64,000 nt of DNA from an uncultured Eudoraea sp. (GTDB lineage Bacteria; Bacteroidota; Bacteroidia; Flavobacteriales; Flavobacteriaceae). Of this stretch, positions 20,584 through 31,140 are shown in pieces (the first letter of the stretch is position 1; each line of letters starts with the position of its first letter). The stretch lies in assembly GCF_947258525.1 (NCBI RefSeq), contig NZ_CAMYIP010000079.1, positions 19,447 to 83,446 on the forward strand, given 5' to 3'. The notes beneath the pieces were generated by a model that saw only the letters and a program-made list of their open reading frames with translations, was not told the DNA's origin and ran no database searches. The position numbers were made by a program, and so were the translations under genes.

Positions 20584-22995
20584 TTAGCGGAGTTTAGGAT
20601 ATTCGATAGGATTAGCCTCATGCATTATATCATATACCCTTTCATATATATCCTCTTCATTTGGTTTAGAAAAATAGTCTCCATCTGAAGCATACGCTGG
20701 TCTGTGAGCTTTTGCTGTTAGGGTTTGAGGGGTACTGTCCAGATATTTATATGCCCCCTGACGCTCTATAATATCCTGCATCAGATAAGCCGCACATCCT
20801 CCTGGGACATCTTCATCGATGATCAAGAGTCTGTTGGTTTTTTTAATACTTGCTAAGACAGAATTACTAAGGTCAAAAGGGAGCAATGACTGTGCATCAA
20901 TTACTTCCGAATCAATTCCTACTTCTTTTAATTCCTGCGCTACGTTTTGAACAATTCGCAGTGTAGAACCGTAAGACAAAAGTGTTATATCCGTACCTTC
21001 TTTAACAATTTCAACCTCTCCAATGGGAGTGGAAATTTCGCCCAGGTTACTCGGTTTGTCTTCCTTAAGCCTATACCCATTTAAACTTTCAATGATAAGC
21101 GCAGGTTCATCACTCTTCATAAGCGTATTGTAAAAACCAGCTGCTTTGGTCATATTCCTTGGAGTCAGGATATAGATTCCTCTTAGTAAGTGAATAATGC
21201 CACCCATTTGTGAGCCGGAGTGCCAAATACCTTCTAAACGATGGCCACGGGTTCTAATAATCAGAGGCGCTTTTTGTTTACCAACCGTACGATAAAGTAA
21301 TGTTGCCAGGTCATCGCTAAGAGTTTGCAGGCCATATAAAAGATAATCCAGATATTGAATTTCTGCAATCGGTCGCAGGCCCCTAAGAGCAAGGCCAATT
21401 CCTTGACCTATGATAGTTGCTTCTCTGATACCTGTGTCTGCAACCCGCAATTCTCCATATTTTTTCTGAAGACCCTCCAACCCCTGATTTACATCGCCAA
21501 TGGCACCGCTATCTTCTCCAAAAACTAGTGCTTGTGGGTATTTGCCAAAAAGCTTATCAAAATTATCTCTGAGAATAATCCGTCCATCTACCTTTTCGGG
21601 CTTCTCATCGTATATAGGTTTTATTTCTTCAATGTTTATAGCCTTGTTGGGTAATTCACTATAGAGGTGAGAGCTGAATTTGATTTGAGAGTCCTCAAGG
21701 AAATTTTCAATCCATTTTAGCAAGTTATCTTTATCAATAGAATTTTCTCCAATCAAATAACGAAGTGCCTTTCTTGAATTTTTGGCCAAATCCCTTTTTA
21801 GAGGTTCTTCTACGGCGATAAGGTCATTTTTTATTTTATTTATAAATGCCCTGTTAGGACTATTTACAGCTACTTTGTTCAACAGTTCTATTAATTCTTT
21901 TTTAGCCTCCCGATGAGGAGATAAAAATTCTATCCAGGCCTCTTTTTTTGCGTTCCTTACCTCCTTTTTAATAGCTAATTCTATAGCTTGCAAAGATTCA
22001 TTGTCTATGATTTTGTTTTCAAGTATCCATTCCCTGAATCGTTTATTGCAGTCATTTTCTTTTTCCCATTTCAATCTATCCGCGCTCTTATACCTTTCCT
22101 GCGATCCCGAGGTTGAATGCCCCTGCGGTTGCGTTAGTTCAGTTACATGGATTAATACAGGTATATGTTCATCCCTTGCCAGTTCTGAGGCATTCTCATA
22201 GGTATGAATTAATGCGGTATAATCCCAGCCTTTTACCTTCAGAAGCTCAAAACCATTATTGTTTTCATCTCTTTGAAATCCTTTGAGTATTTCGGATATA
22301 TCTTCTTTAGTAGTTTGAAATTTAGCAGGTACTGAAATTCCATATTGATCATCCCATACACTAATGATCATAGGTACTTGTAAAACTCCTGCTGCGTTAA
22401 ATGTTTCAAAAAAATGCCCTTCAGAAGTACTGGCATTGCCAATGGTTCCCCACGCAACTTCGTTACCATTTTTAGAAAATTTTTCGCTATCAATTCCCTT
22501 TACATTGCGGTAGATCTTAGAAGCCTGTGCTAAACCAAGAAGTCTTGGCATTTGGCCCGCTGTAGGGGATATATCAGGACTACTATTTTTTTGAGCAGTG
22601 AGGTCTTTCCATGAACCGTCTTCATTAAGGCTATAAGACCCAAAATGGCCACCCATTTGCCTTCCGGCACTCATAGGCTCTTTTTCTATATCTGTTGTAG
22701 CATACAGGCCATGAAAGAAGTCTTTAGCGCTAAGTTGCCCCAAGGCCATCATGAAGGTTTGGTCTCTGTAGTAACCGCTTCTAAAATCACCATTTCTAAA
22801 AGATCTGGCCATTGCTAATTGTGGTAATTCTTTACCATCTCCAAAAATTCCGAATTTGGCTTTGCCTGTAAGAACTTCCCTTCTTCCTAAAAGACTACAC
22901 TCGCGGCTGGTGATTGCTATTTCATAATCTTTTAAAATCTGTGCCCTAAAATCTTCAAAAGAAATATCGTCGCTGGTTTGTAATTTTAAACTCAT
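20584..22995 (-). CDS. fused E1 alpha/beta 2-oxoacid dehydrogenase (thiamine-dependent)
   Basis: 803 aa; N-terminal E1-alpha-like, C-terminal E1-beta (VFGEDSGAIGDVNQGL, GLRPIAEIQYLDYLLYG). Confidence 0.9.
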   Translation of the reverse strand: MSLKLQTSDDISFEDFRAQILKDYEIAITSRECSLLGRREVLTGKAKFGIFGDGKELPQLAMARSFRNGDFRSGYYRDQTFMMALGQLSAKDFFHGLYATTDIEKEPMSAGRQMGGHFGSYSLNEDGSWKDLTAQKNSSPDISPTAGQMPRLLGLAQASKIYRNVKGIDSEKFSKNGNEVAWGTIGNASTSEGHFFETFNAAGVLQVPMIISVWDDQYGISVPAKFQTTKEDISEILKGFQRDENNNGFELLKVKGWDYTALIHTYENASELARDEHIPVLIHVTELTQPQGHSTSGSQERYKSADRLKWEKENDCNKRFREWILENKIIDNESLQAIELAIKKEVRNAKKEAWIEFLSPHREAKKELIELLNKVAVNSPNRAFINKIKNDLIAVEEPLKRDLAKNSRKALRYLIGENSIDKDNLLKWIENFLEDSQIKFSSHLYSELPNKAINIEEIKPIYDEKPEKVDGRIILRDNFDKLFGKYPQALVFGEDSGAIGDVNQGLEGLQKKYGELRVADTGIREATIIGQGIGLALRGLRPIAEIQYLDYLLYGLQTLSDDLATLLYRTVGKQKAPLIIRTRGHRLEGIWHSGSQMGGIIHLLRGIYILTPRNMTKAAGFYNTLMKSDEPALIIESLNGYRLKEDKPSNLGEISTPIGEVEIVKEGTDITLLSYGSTLRIVQNVAQELKEVGIDSEVIDAQSLLPFDLSNSVLASIKKTNRLLIIDEDVPGGCAAYLMQDIIERQGAYKYLDSTPQTLTAKAHRPAYASDGDYFSKPNEEDIYERVYDIMHEANPIEYPKLR

Positions 22996-23152
22996 TAGGG
23001 AAAGATTTGCAGCAAAAATAGGAAAACAGGATGATTTTTACAATCAAAAAAATTGGTTTTTTGTTAACAAATAAATAAAAAATACACAAAAATATAGGAT
23101 GTAATTATAAATAATTTAAAAAAAAGGAAAATATCTAAGAATAGTATAATTC

Positions 23153-25987
23153 CTAAAACCACTTTCTGGTGAAAAGACCTATTAAAGTTTTAGGGCTAAG
23201 TGTAATCACAAATCGAATTCTTTCAGCATAGTTTGGTTGTGCAATTTCCCAACCATTACTGGAATACACAGGAAAATATAATTCAAAATAGTCTGTAAGT
23301 AAATTAAGACGAATACCAGAGTCGTATACAAATCTTGCAGGTAGACCTCTATTTTTTATAAATCCGATATCACCATACAATTCTACCCATCTCCAAATAT
23401 TTACACTAGAATTCGTCGTCGCGATCCAGTCGTTTGCAAAAGGGTTCTCCAACCTTGATTTAAAACCACCCTCGGCAATAATTAGCTGTTGACTCCATAT
23501 GCCCGAGTCCTCAGATCTGCCCAGATAATTATAGTCAAATAAATAATCTGTAGGTCGGTCCAGCGCAAAGCTAAAGTAATCTCCGGTTGTGTTGTTTCTC
23601 AAAAATTTACCGGCAAAAAAGCGAAAGTTGAATTGGGTATTGTTTACGAATAGTTTACGGTATTCCAGATTAAAAGCTAGTTTGGAAAAGTCCACCGAAT
23701 ACTGGGCATCTAAAAACCATTTAAAATAATCTATTATGCCATTATTTGAATTCGTGAATCTTGCATTGAGGACGCTATAATCCGGGTCAGTTTCTATATC
23801 GAGACTCGGGTCTATATTTCTAAAGACGTTGACGTATCTGAGTGTGAGTTGTTTTCGTTTATTGGATATGAGGTCTGCAGGACGCCAGCCCAATCTAATG
23901 GTTGGGGTAAATGTGCTGTAACGCGAATTTGTCTGAAAATGAGATGACGATCCTCTTAGTTCATAATTAGTGACATAGAAACCACTTTTACCGTGATAAT
24001 GGCGATAATTAAGCCTGCCATAGCCTACAAAAGTTTTTTCCCTGATTGCGTAGGATGGTGCAACATCAAATATAAAGGGTCGCTCTAAAAGGGTTTTGTT
24101 TGTAAATCTGATACCCGGACTTAAACCATCATAGATGTTAAAGTTTAGGATGGGCATATAAAAAATTTGATTGTAATAGGGGTCTTCAGTGTCTTTGAAG
24201 AATTGAAATTTCAATTTTTTATTGCTAATAAAAAAGCCTTTCAGTGTTTTCCAGTTATCTCTCTGATTAAATTCCGGGATAGTCTGGTCATAATTTAGCA
24301 CCAGTCTTTTTTCAAAGTTACGAGGTATAGTAAAAGTTTCTTCAGTTTTAATCCCGGTAAACCAATATTTGGAAACGACCTCATCGTTTCTAAGTCCAAA
24401 TAAGGATATTGGAACTTCGGTTCCCGTTTTGTTCTTAAGGGTTACATATAGAGAATCCTTGGTTTTAATTACATTGGAAATCTTATAATCAATGCGGTCA
24501 TCTGTCTCAACATAGGTCCTAAAAAACCAATCAATGTCCTTCTCCGAATTTTCTTTTAAAATTCGCTCAAAGTCTGATGGTTTAACAAGACTTAATTTAT
24601 ATTGTTCATAAAACTCTTTAATAGCAGTATCAATACTCTCAACGCTGGTATAATCTGCAAGATATGCCAGTCCCAGGCCAGCTTTGTATGTATTGGCTAT
24701 TTTCTGATTAAATTTTATCAGGGAATCATTTGGAGTTGTCAGACCCTGATCAAGATTTTTTCTTGCTGTGAACATGTAAAGAAAAGGGTATTGCTCATTG
24801 TAATCCATTTGGGCCATATGAAATCCTTTGATAAGCCAACCCTTTGATAATTTTCCTAATAGTTTTTGATCCGGATAAAACTCCTCTACAAACTTTATCA
24901 TTAAATAATTGATAACAGCATCACTTACCCATTTTTCTTTGCGGGGATTAAGAAATATTGATTCTTTTATGTAATTGTTCAGGGCAGTTTTCAAAAATGA
25001 CATTTCAAACTGAAATTGTTTCTCATAGGGGCGTATAAAAGATGGCAGTTGATTTAATCCATAAATTGGGTTTTTATTAAAATCTACCTCACTTACAAGC
25101 AGTTGCTCATATGGAAAGTCTCCCAGATTTTCGTGAATAAACCGAGATATTCGATGAATAGAAACACCCTGTGAAATTTCATCAAATTTGGTTCTCCTGA
25201 GATCTGTAACCACTAATAGCTCGGGAGTGACATGTTTTGTGAACTTTTTTTGTGCATTCAGAATAATATAGCAACTCTTTCTATTAACACCTTCCAGAGT
25301 AGCTACCTGTTTTCCGGGATAGCTTGTTATGTCTACTTCCTTGAAATTAGTCCCCAAAAACAAAGAATCAGGATAACTGAAAATAATATTGCTATCCGTA
25401 TTTCCCGTATGAAGGTCTTCAAGATTTTTGTTTGAATACAACTGCCATTCCCCACTATAAACAGCCGGCGTGAGATACCAATCTTTCAAATAATACCCGC
25501 CAGTAATGTTATAACCAAATGAAGTATATCTATTTGGAGGTAGTTTGACAGAATACGTAAAAAATAATTTAGCGGAGGCACCGGGAGCCAAAGGGGCATT
25601 TAATTCAACTTTAATTATGTCAAAACTTGAAGTCCTATTCCACGAGGTAGCCCTGTATTCATCATCGACTATACTGAAAATTAAAGTCCTCCCGCGATCT
25701 TTTTCTTTAGCCAGGTGGAGACTTTTTTTAAACTCTTCTGCGAAACGCTTGGCAAGGGCAGTGCTCTTATCGGAATAAGCATTTGCCCAATCATTAAAAT
25801 AAAGGACTTTCAGGGTATCTTTTGAATTATTGATATATTCAAATTCCTGTTGAATATTTATTTCATTGGATTCTGATTCTAAAGAGGCTTTAATACTGTT
25901 ATTATGCTGCGCATAAATACCACTAATGCCAATAAAATAAAGCATAGCAGTAATTAATTGTAAACTTTGAATGCGCTTTAGAAACAT
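23153..25987 (-). CDS. M1-peptidase-like protein with replaced zinc ligands and long beta-rich (probable outer-membrane barrel) C-terminus
   Basis: NPIYGLNQLPSF aligns to the GAMEN region; KTALN...WVSDAVINY in place of HExxH...WLxEGFATY; long alternating beta-strand C-terminus. Confidence 0.75.
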   Translation of the reverse strand: MFLKRIQSLQLITAMLYFIGISGIYAQHNNSIKASLESESNEINIQQEFEYINNSKDTLKVLYFNDWANAYSDKSTALAKRFAEEFKKSLHLAKEKDRGRTLIFSIVDDEYRATSWNRTSSFDIIKVELNAPLAPGASAKLFFTYSVKLPPNRYTSFGYNITGGYYLKDWYLTPAVYSGEWQLYSNKNLEDLHTGNTDSNIIFSYPDSLFLGTNFKEVDITSYPGKQVATLEGVNRKSCYIILNAQKKFTKHVTPELLVVTDLRRTKFDEISQGVSIHRISRFIHENLGDFPYEQLLVSEVDFNKNPIYGLNQLPSFIRPYEKQFQFEMSFLKTALNNYIKESIFLNPRKEKWVSDAVINYLMIKFVEEFYPDQKLLGKLSKGWLIKGFHMAQMDYNEQYPFLYMFTARKNLDQGLTTPNDSLIKFNQKIANTYKAGLGLAYLADYTSVESIDTAIKEFYEQYKLSLVKPSDFERILKENSEKDIDWFFRTYVETDDRIDYKISNVIKTKDSLYVTLKNKTGTEVPISLFGLRNDEVVSKYWFTGIKTEETFTIPRNFEKRLVLNYDQTIPEFNQRDNWKTLKGFFISNKKLKFQFFKDTEDPYYNQIFYMPILNFNIYDGLSPGIRFTNKTLLERPFIFDVAPSYAIREKTFVGYGRLNYRHYHGKSGFYVTNYELRGSSSHFQTNSRYSTFTPTIRLGWRPADLISNKRKQLTLRYVNVFRNIDPSLDIETDPDYSVLNARFTNSNNGIIDYFKWFLDAQYSVDFSKLAFNLEYRKLFVNNTQFNFRFFAGKFLRNNTTGDYFSFALDRPTDYLFDYNYLGRSEDSGIWSQQLIIAEGGFKSRLENPFANDWIATTNSSVNIWRWVELYGDIGFIKNRGLPARFVYDSGIRLNLLTDYFELYFPVYSSNGWEIAQPNYAERIRFVITLSPKTLIGLFTRKWF

Positions 25988-25994
25988 ATATGAA

Positions 25995-26681
25995 TTAGAA
26001 ATTTGGGCTCAATGTATGGCCTTTATAGAAGGCATCAATAATTTCTACAACTTCTTCCTCTGTATCAACAAGGCTTATTAAATCGAGGTCTGTCTCACTA
26101 ATATTACCTTCATTTAGCATAGTATCTTTTATCCAGTTTATCAAACCTTTCCAAAAGGATTTTCCGACAAGAATAATTGGAAATTTACCGATTTTATTCG
26201 TCTGAATAAGGGTAAGGGCTTCGAAGAGTTCATCAAGTGTACCGAAACCTCCAGGTAAAACCACAAACGCCTGTGAATACTTTACAAACATTACCTTGCG
26301 GACAAAGAAGTAATCAAAATCCAGGCTCTTATCATCATCGATATAGGGGTTGTCATTTTGTTCAAAAGGAAGTTCAATATTCAATCCCACTGAGGTTCCT
26401 CCGGCCAAATGCGCTCCTTTATTACCAGCTTCCATAATGCCCGGACCCCCTCCTGTGATAATACCATATCCGGCTTCAGAGACCTTTTTAGCTACATTGA
26501 CTGTCAGTTTGTAATAATTAGCATTTTCTCTGGTTCTGGCTGAACCAAAAATTGTAACACAAGGGCCAATTTCACTCATTTTTTCAAATCCATTTACAAA
26601 TTCACCCATTATTTTAAAAATGGCCCATGAGTCATTGGTTTTTATTTCATTCCATCCTTTATGGTGCTTTTCTTTCCTCAT
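25995..26681 (-). CDS. LOG family protein (TIGR00730-type)
   Basis: VTIFGSARTRENANYY, GYGIITGGGPGIMEAGNKGA, VVLPGGFGTLDELFEALT. Confidence 0.94.
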   Translation of the reverse strand: MRKEKHHKGWNEIKTNDSWAIFKIMGEFVNGFEKMSEIGPCVTIFGSARTRENANYYKLTVNVAKKVSEAGYGIITGGGPGIMEAGNKGAHLAGGTSVGLNIELPFEQNDNPYIDDDKSLDFDYFFVRKVMFVKYSQAFVVLPGGFGTLDELFEALTLIQTNKIGKFPIILVGKSFWKGLINWIKDTMLNEGNISETDLDLISLVDTEEEVVEIIDAFYKGHTLSPNF

Positions 26682-26725
26682 ATTCTTTTTTTTACTTACA
26701 AGTACAGTTGTATTGTAATATTGAT

Positions 26726-29599
26726 TTAACTACGAACTTCTAATTTGGAGTTCATTAATTCAAATTCCTTGTTAAGGTAAAATGACGTATAACTTTTATC
26801 ATCTTTAGCAACTTCTTCCGGAGATCCTGCTGCAACTATCATGCCGCCCCCGCGACCGCCTTCGTAACCTATGTCGATTATATGATCGGCCATTTTTATA
26901 ACGTCCATATTATGTTCTATTACTACAATGGTATTGCCTTTATTGACTAGTTTATTTAAAACCTCCATCAGTACTCTAATGTCCTCAAAATGAAGTCCGG
27001 TTGTGGGCTCGTCCAGAATATAAAAGGTGTTTCCAGTATCTCGTTTGGACAATTCAGTGGCAAGTTTTACCCTTTGTGCTTCTCCTCCTGAAAGTGTCGT
27101 TGATTGCTGTCCTAATGAAATATAACCCAGTCCGACATCCTGAATAGTCTTTAATTTCCGATGAATCTTTGGTATTTGATCAAAAAAGGCCACGGCTTCA
27201 TCAATGGTCATTTCAAGAACGTCGGCAATAGATTGTCCCTTGTATCGTATTTCCAAAGTTTCCCTGTTAAATCGTTTTCCATTACAGGTTTCACATTCAA
27301 CATATACATCAGGTAAAAAATTCATCTCTATAATTCTTAGTCCTCCTCCCTGACAAGTTTCACACCTTCCACCTTTTACATTAAAACTAAACCTCCCCGG
27401 TTTATAACCCCTGATAGCCGCCTCAGGTGTTTTAGAAAAAAGGGAACGGATTTCTCCGAAAACACCGGTATATGTAGCAGGATTAGACCTGGGAGTCCTT
27501 CCAATAGGTGACTGGTTTATGTCTATTACCTTATCAATATTTTCAAGTCCCTTAATAGCCGCATATGGCATTGGTTTTTTTACACCATTAAAATAGTGTG
27601 CATTCATTATGGGATAAAGCGTTTCGTTAATAAGGGTAGATTTGCCACTACCTGAAACACCTGTCACCGCAACCATTTTTCCCAAAGGGAATTCAACCGA
27701 TACATTCTTCAAATTATTACCTGTACAGCCTGTCAAAATTATACTTTTTCCATTTCCCTTTCTCCTTGTCTCAGGTATAGGAATCACCTTTTCTCCCGTA
27801 ATAAATTGGGATGTTAATGTATGTTGATCAATGAGTTCAGACGGAGTTCCCTCCGAGATAATTTCACCTCCATGTTTTCCTGCGTGTGGACCAATATCAA
27901 TTACATGATCTGCATTTTCAATCATATCGCGGTCATGTTCAACAACAATTACAGAGTTTCCAATATCCCTTAGGGATTTCAATGATCTGATCAGTCGATT
28001 GTTGTCGCGCTGATGTAAGCCAATACTAGGTTCATCCATTATATATAACACCCCAACCAGCTGAGACCCTATTTGTGTAGCAAGTCTTATTCGCTGGGCT
28101 TCTCCTCCGGAAAGAGACTTTGAACTGCGATTCAGGGATAAATAATCAAGACCTACATCTAACAAAAACTTTAATCTGGATTTTATCTCTTTTATGATCT
28201 CTTCGGCAATCTTTCTTTGATTACCTTTTAATTTGGAGTCGAGTTGATCAAAAAAGCCAGCGAGATCGGATATATCCAATTGACATAATTCTGCTATATT
28301 CTTATCCTCAATTTTGTAATAAAGTGATTCTATTTTTAATCTTGAACCATTACAGGCAGGACAGGTTCTCTTATCCATAAAATCTCTGGCCCAGCGCTTA
28401 ATTGATCTGGAATCTGCCTGGTGATATTGGTTTTTAATAAAGTTCGCTATGCCCTCATAGTCAATATGGTATACTCGTTTTACACCAAGGGTTTTAGAAT
28501 CAACTTCAAACTGTTCAGAACCTCCATATAATATAGTTTTAAGCGCCTCATCCGGAATAGTGGATATGGTATCTGTAAGCTCAAATTGGTATCGTTTGGC
28601 GATTGTTTCTAATTGTTTAAAAGCCCAGGAACGTTTATATTCACCCAAGGGTGCAATACCCCCTGATTGAATGGATAATTTTTTATTCGGAAAAATTTTA
28701 TTTTCGTTTACCTCGAAAACATGCCCCAATCCATTACATTCTTTACACATGCCCTTAGGAGAATTGAAGGAAAATGTATTGGGTTCAGGTGTTGGATATG
28801 AAATTCCGGTAGTAGGACACATTAAGTCTCTACTGAAATATCTTGGAATTACTTCGCCTTCTTCAAGAACCATTAAGACGTTGTCACCGCTATACATGGC
28901 CGTATTAATTGATTCAGAAAGTCTTTTCTTCAAATTTTCGTTATCGTCAATTTTCAGGCGGTCAATAACAATTTCTATATCATGTGTTTTATATCTATCG
29001 ACCTTCATTCCTTTGGTGATATCCATTATTTCACCATCTACCCTTACTTTTACGAAGCCTTGTTTTCCAATTTGTTCAAAAAGTTCTCTATAATGCCCTT
29101 TCCTTGATTTAATAACCGGTGCCAGGATGTTTATCCTTTTTCCAGAATAACTTTTATTAATAAGTTCTTTAATTTTATCATCACTATAGCTAACCATTTT
29201 CTCACCAGTATTATAGCTATAGGCATCTGATGCCCTTGCAAACAATAATCTAAGAAAATCGTAAACTTCGGTAATTGTTCCTACTGTAGAACGTGGAGAT
29301 TTTGAGGTTGTTTTTTGTTCTATTGCGATTACTGGAGACAACCCATCAATTTTATCTACGTCGGGCCGCTCCAAGCCACCTAAAAACTGCCGTGCATAAG
29401 AAGCAAAGGTTTCTATATAGCGTCGCTGGCCTTCGGCATAAATAGTATCAAAGGCCAATGAGGATTTACCACTTCCTGAAAGTCCGGTTATTACAACCAG
29501 CTTTTCTCTTGGGATGGTTACATCAATATTTTTTAAATTATGAACCCGGGCACCCTTGACTTCAATATTCTCCTCGTAATTTATCATTGAATTGAACAA
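26726..29599 (-). CDS. uvrA: excinuclease ABC subunit A
   Basis: [40 protein letters not shown], two Walker motifs and Zn-finger cysteines; alternative start at MINYEEN. Confidence 0.98.
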   Translation of the reverse strand: MFNSMINYEENIEVKGARVHNLKNIDVTIPREKLVVITGLSGSGKSSLAFDTIYAEGQRRYIETFASYARQFLGGLERPDVDKIDGLSPVIAIEQKTTSKSPRSTVGTITEVYDFLRLLFARASDAYSYNTGEKMVSYSDDKIKELINKSYSGKRINILAPVIKSRKGHYRELFEQIGKQGFVKVRVDGEIMDITKGMKVDRYKTHDIEIVIDRLKIDDNENLKKRLSESINTAMYSGDNVLMVLEEGEVIPRYFSRDLMCPTTGISYPTPEPNTFSFNSPKGMCKECNGLGHVFEVNENKIFPNKKLSIQSGGIAPLGEYKRSWAFKQLETIAKRYQFELTDTISTIPDEALKTILYGGSEQFEVDSKTLGVKRVYHIDYEGIANFIKNQYHQADSRSIKRWARDFMDKRTCPACNGSRLKIESLYYKIEDKNIAELCQLDISDLAGFFDQLDSKLKGNQRKIAEEIIKEIKSRLKFLLDVGLDYLSLNRSSKSLSGGEAQRIRLATQIGSQLVGVLYIMDEPSIGLHQRDNNRLIRSLKSLRDIGNSVIVVEHDRDMIENADHVIDIGPHAGKHGGEIISEGTPSELIDQHTLTSQFITGEKVIPIPETRRKGNGKSIILTGCTGNNLKNVSVEFPLGKMVAVTGVSGSGKSTLINETLYPIMNAHYFNGVKKPMPYAAIKGLENIDKVIDINQSPIGRTPRSNPATYTGVFGEIRSLFSKTPEAAIRGYKPGRFSFNVKGGRCETCQGGGLRIIEMNFLPDVYVECETCNGKRFNRETLEIRYKGQSIADVLEMTIDEAVAFFDQIPKIHRKLKTIQDVGLGYISLGQQSTTLSGGEAQRVKLATELSKRDTGNTFYILDEPTTGLHFEDIRVLMEVLNKLVNKGNTIVVIEHNMDVIKMADHIIDIGYEGGRGGGMIVAAGSPEEVAKDDKSYTSFYLNKEFELMNSKLEVRS

Positions 29600-29961
29600 A
29601 GTTGCAAAGGTACATTTTTGACGACTAAAAAGGAAGTCTGGTTTCTTTTGATTTTGTTAAACCGTTGTACATGTATAATTGCCAATTTCATTCCAGGTAA
29701 CTTGTTCTATTAAGTTCAGCACAAATATTATAGACTTCTAAGATAGAATCGCATAATCTAAATAATTAAACAAGGTAGAAATACGACAAGAATTTTAGAC
29801 ACAATAATCCCTCGCCAAAATTTTAGTGCATTAAAGCCGGCAGGATAACAAAAACATGATTTAAAGAGATGAAATGGAAGAAATAAATTAAAATATCAGA
29901 ATATAATTACTCATGATAAGAAGCCATTTCGTAGTTGCTATAAAATATATATACTATTAAA

Positions 29962-30735
29962 TTATACCGCCTCCAGATCTTTCTGATATTTCCTGCGCGG
30001 TTTGCTAAATTGATGTGTATGTAATTTATTGGAAATTAAAGATTTCATAGAATTTTTTGCAAAATAGGTATCCCACAACGCTATAGCTTCAATGGGCTTA
30101 GTTTGGAAAGAACCATTTAAGGATTCTTTATTCGCATATATTTCTTTTGAATCCAAGGTTATTAATTGTATCGTATGAAGGTCATAATAAAGACCATAGT
30201 TGCGCTTTATATCATAGATTATCCATTGTCTGTCTCCAAAATTAGATCTGAAGTGTTTGGATACAAGCGGCAATAGGTTATACGACGGTTCGGCAATACT
30301 ATAGTGAACACCATCTATTGAGACGTTGAACTTCATAAATGCCTCCATTTGACTTTTTTTCTTACTTACCATATTTGCTAAATGGTTTATTTTAAAAGCC
30401 ATATCATCGGTTAAATCTAAATGATTATTCGACCCTTTGGCAACTATTTTTTCAATGTATGAATAGAGTAATTGTTCAATACCGGCCGTTTCACTTAGAA
30501 ATGCAAAATAAATATTTTTCATTACGAGATTGCTTCTTTGGCTTATGCCATTCCAAACTCGTTTAGCTTTGGGTACCTGGGTTAAAATTGTTTGTGTATC
30601 GTTAAACAAGCCTTTTTGTACCTCGTCTTTTCTTTGAATGTTAATAACATTGATTTTTTGTTCAAATGCCATGAATACAGAAGTTAAGAATCCATTAAAA
30701 CTTCCATCATATACCAATATTTTTTCTTTTTCCAT
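29962..30735 (-). CDS. TIGR03915/DUF4130-type putative DNA repair protein
   Basis: N-terminus ILVYDGSFNGFLTSVFMAFE and overall pattern typical of the TIGR03915/DUF4130 family. Confidence 0.8.
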   Translation of the reverse strand: MEKEKILVYDGSFNGFLTSVFMAFEQKINVINIQRKDEVQKGLFNDTQTILTQVPKAKRVWNGISQRSNLVMKNIYFAFLSETAGIEQLLYSYIEKIVAKGSNNHLDLTDDMAFKINHLANMVSKKKSQMEAFMKFNVSIDGVHYSIAEPSYNLLPLVSKHFRSNFGDRQWIIYDIKRNYGLYYDLHTIQLITLDSKEIYANKESLNGSFQTKPIEAIALWDTYFAKNSMKSLISNKLHTHQFSKPRRKYQKDLEAV

Positions 30736-30740
30736 AACTT

Positions 30741-30932
30741 TTAGAATAAACTTAATTGTTTGCTGATTGAATTCTGCGATATTTTTTTAGATGCCTTTTG
30801 CTTAATCCCAAATGGTCTCTTTTCTTTTTTTACTTCTCTAACACTTCTTGCAATAAGGCCATCATCTAATCCTCTTTGAGCCCATTGACTAAGTTTTTTG
30901 GTAATAATTTCATCTAACATAACTGTGTTCAT
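30741..30932 (-). CDS. small basic protein (63 aa from ATG) ending in QLSLF
   Basis: ORF reaches a TTG at 30947, but ATG at 30930..30932 is more likely; C-terminus ...NSISKQLSLF matches a bacterial beta-clamp-binding consensus; 5 bp upstream of the DUF4130 gene. Confidence 0.6.
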   Translation of the reverse strand: MNTVMLDEIITKKLSQWAQRGLDDGLIARSVREVKKEKRPFGIKQKASKKISQNSISKQLSLF

Positions 30933-30944
30933 TTGTATATAATC

Positions 30945-30952
30945 CAAAAATA
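30945..30952 (-). promoter_or_regulatory. candidate Bacteroidota -7 element (TATTTTTG) for the small ORF and DUF4130 operon
   Basis: TAnnTTTG match on the reverse strand 13 bp upstream of the ATG; no clear -33 element. Confidence 0.4.
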
Positions 30953-30953
30953 T

Positions 30954-31004
30954 GGAAAATATCCTAAATTAGGAAATATTCCTATAATATTTTGGAAATA
31001 ATCC
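30954..31004. promoter_or_regulatory. cluster of three GGA-N5-TCC operator-like elements
   Basis: GGAAAATATCC (30954..30964), GGAAATATTCC (30972..30982), GGAAATAATCC (30994..31004) in a divergent intergenic region. Confidence 0.65.
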
Positions 31005-31020
31005 AAATTTTGTATCTTTG
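30991..31020 (+). promoter_or_regulatory. Bacteroidota-type promoter for the XRE-S24 regulator
   Basis: TTTG (30991..30994), N18, TATCTTTG (31013..31020), matching -33/-7 consensus; the third operator-like element sits in the spacer. Confidence 0.65.
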
Positions 31021-31140
31021 AGTACCCGGGGCTGAAATATATTTTGCAGCAACATAGTACCAGCAGTTTTTGAAAGGTGCATTAAAGAAGGATCGGGTTT
31101 TTAAATTGACGTATAGGTATTAAAGAGAAAATTAAGGAAT

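Noticed and set aside
29600-29961. 360-bp gap between uvrA and the DUF4130 gene as a hidden gene or ncRNA
   Set aside because: No ORF, strong hairpin or promoter I could support; AT-rich sequence only
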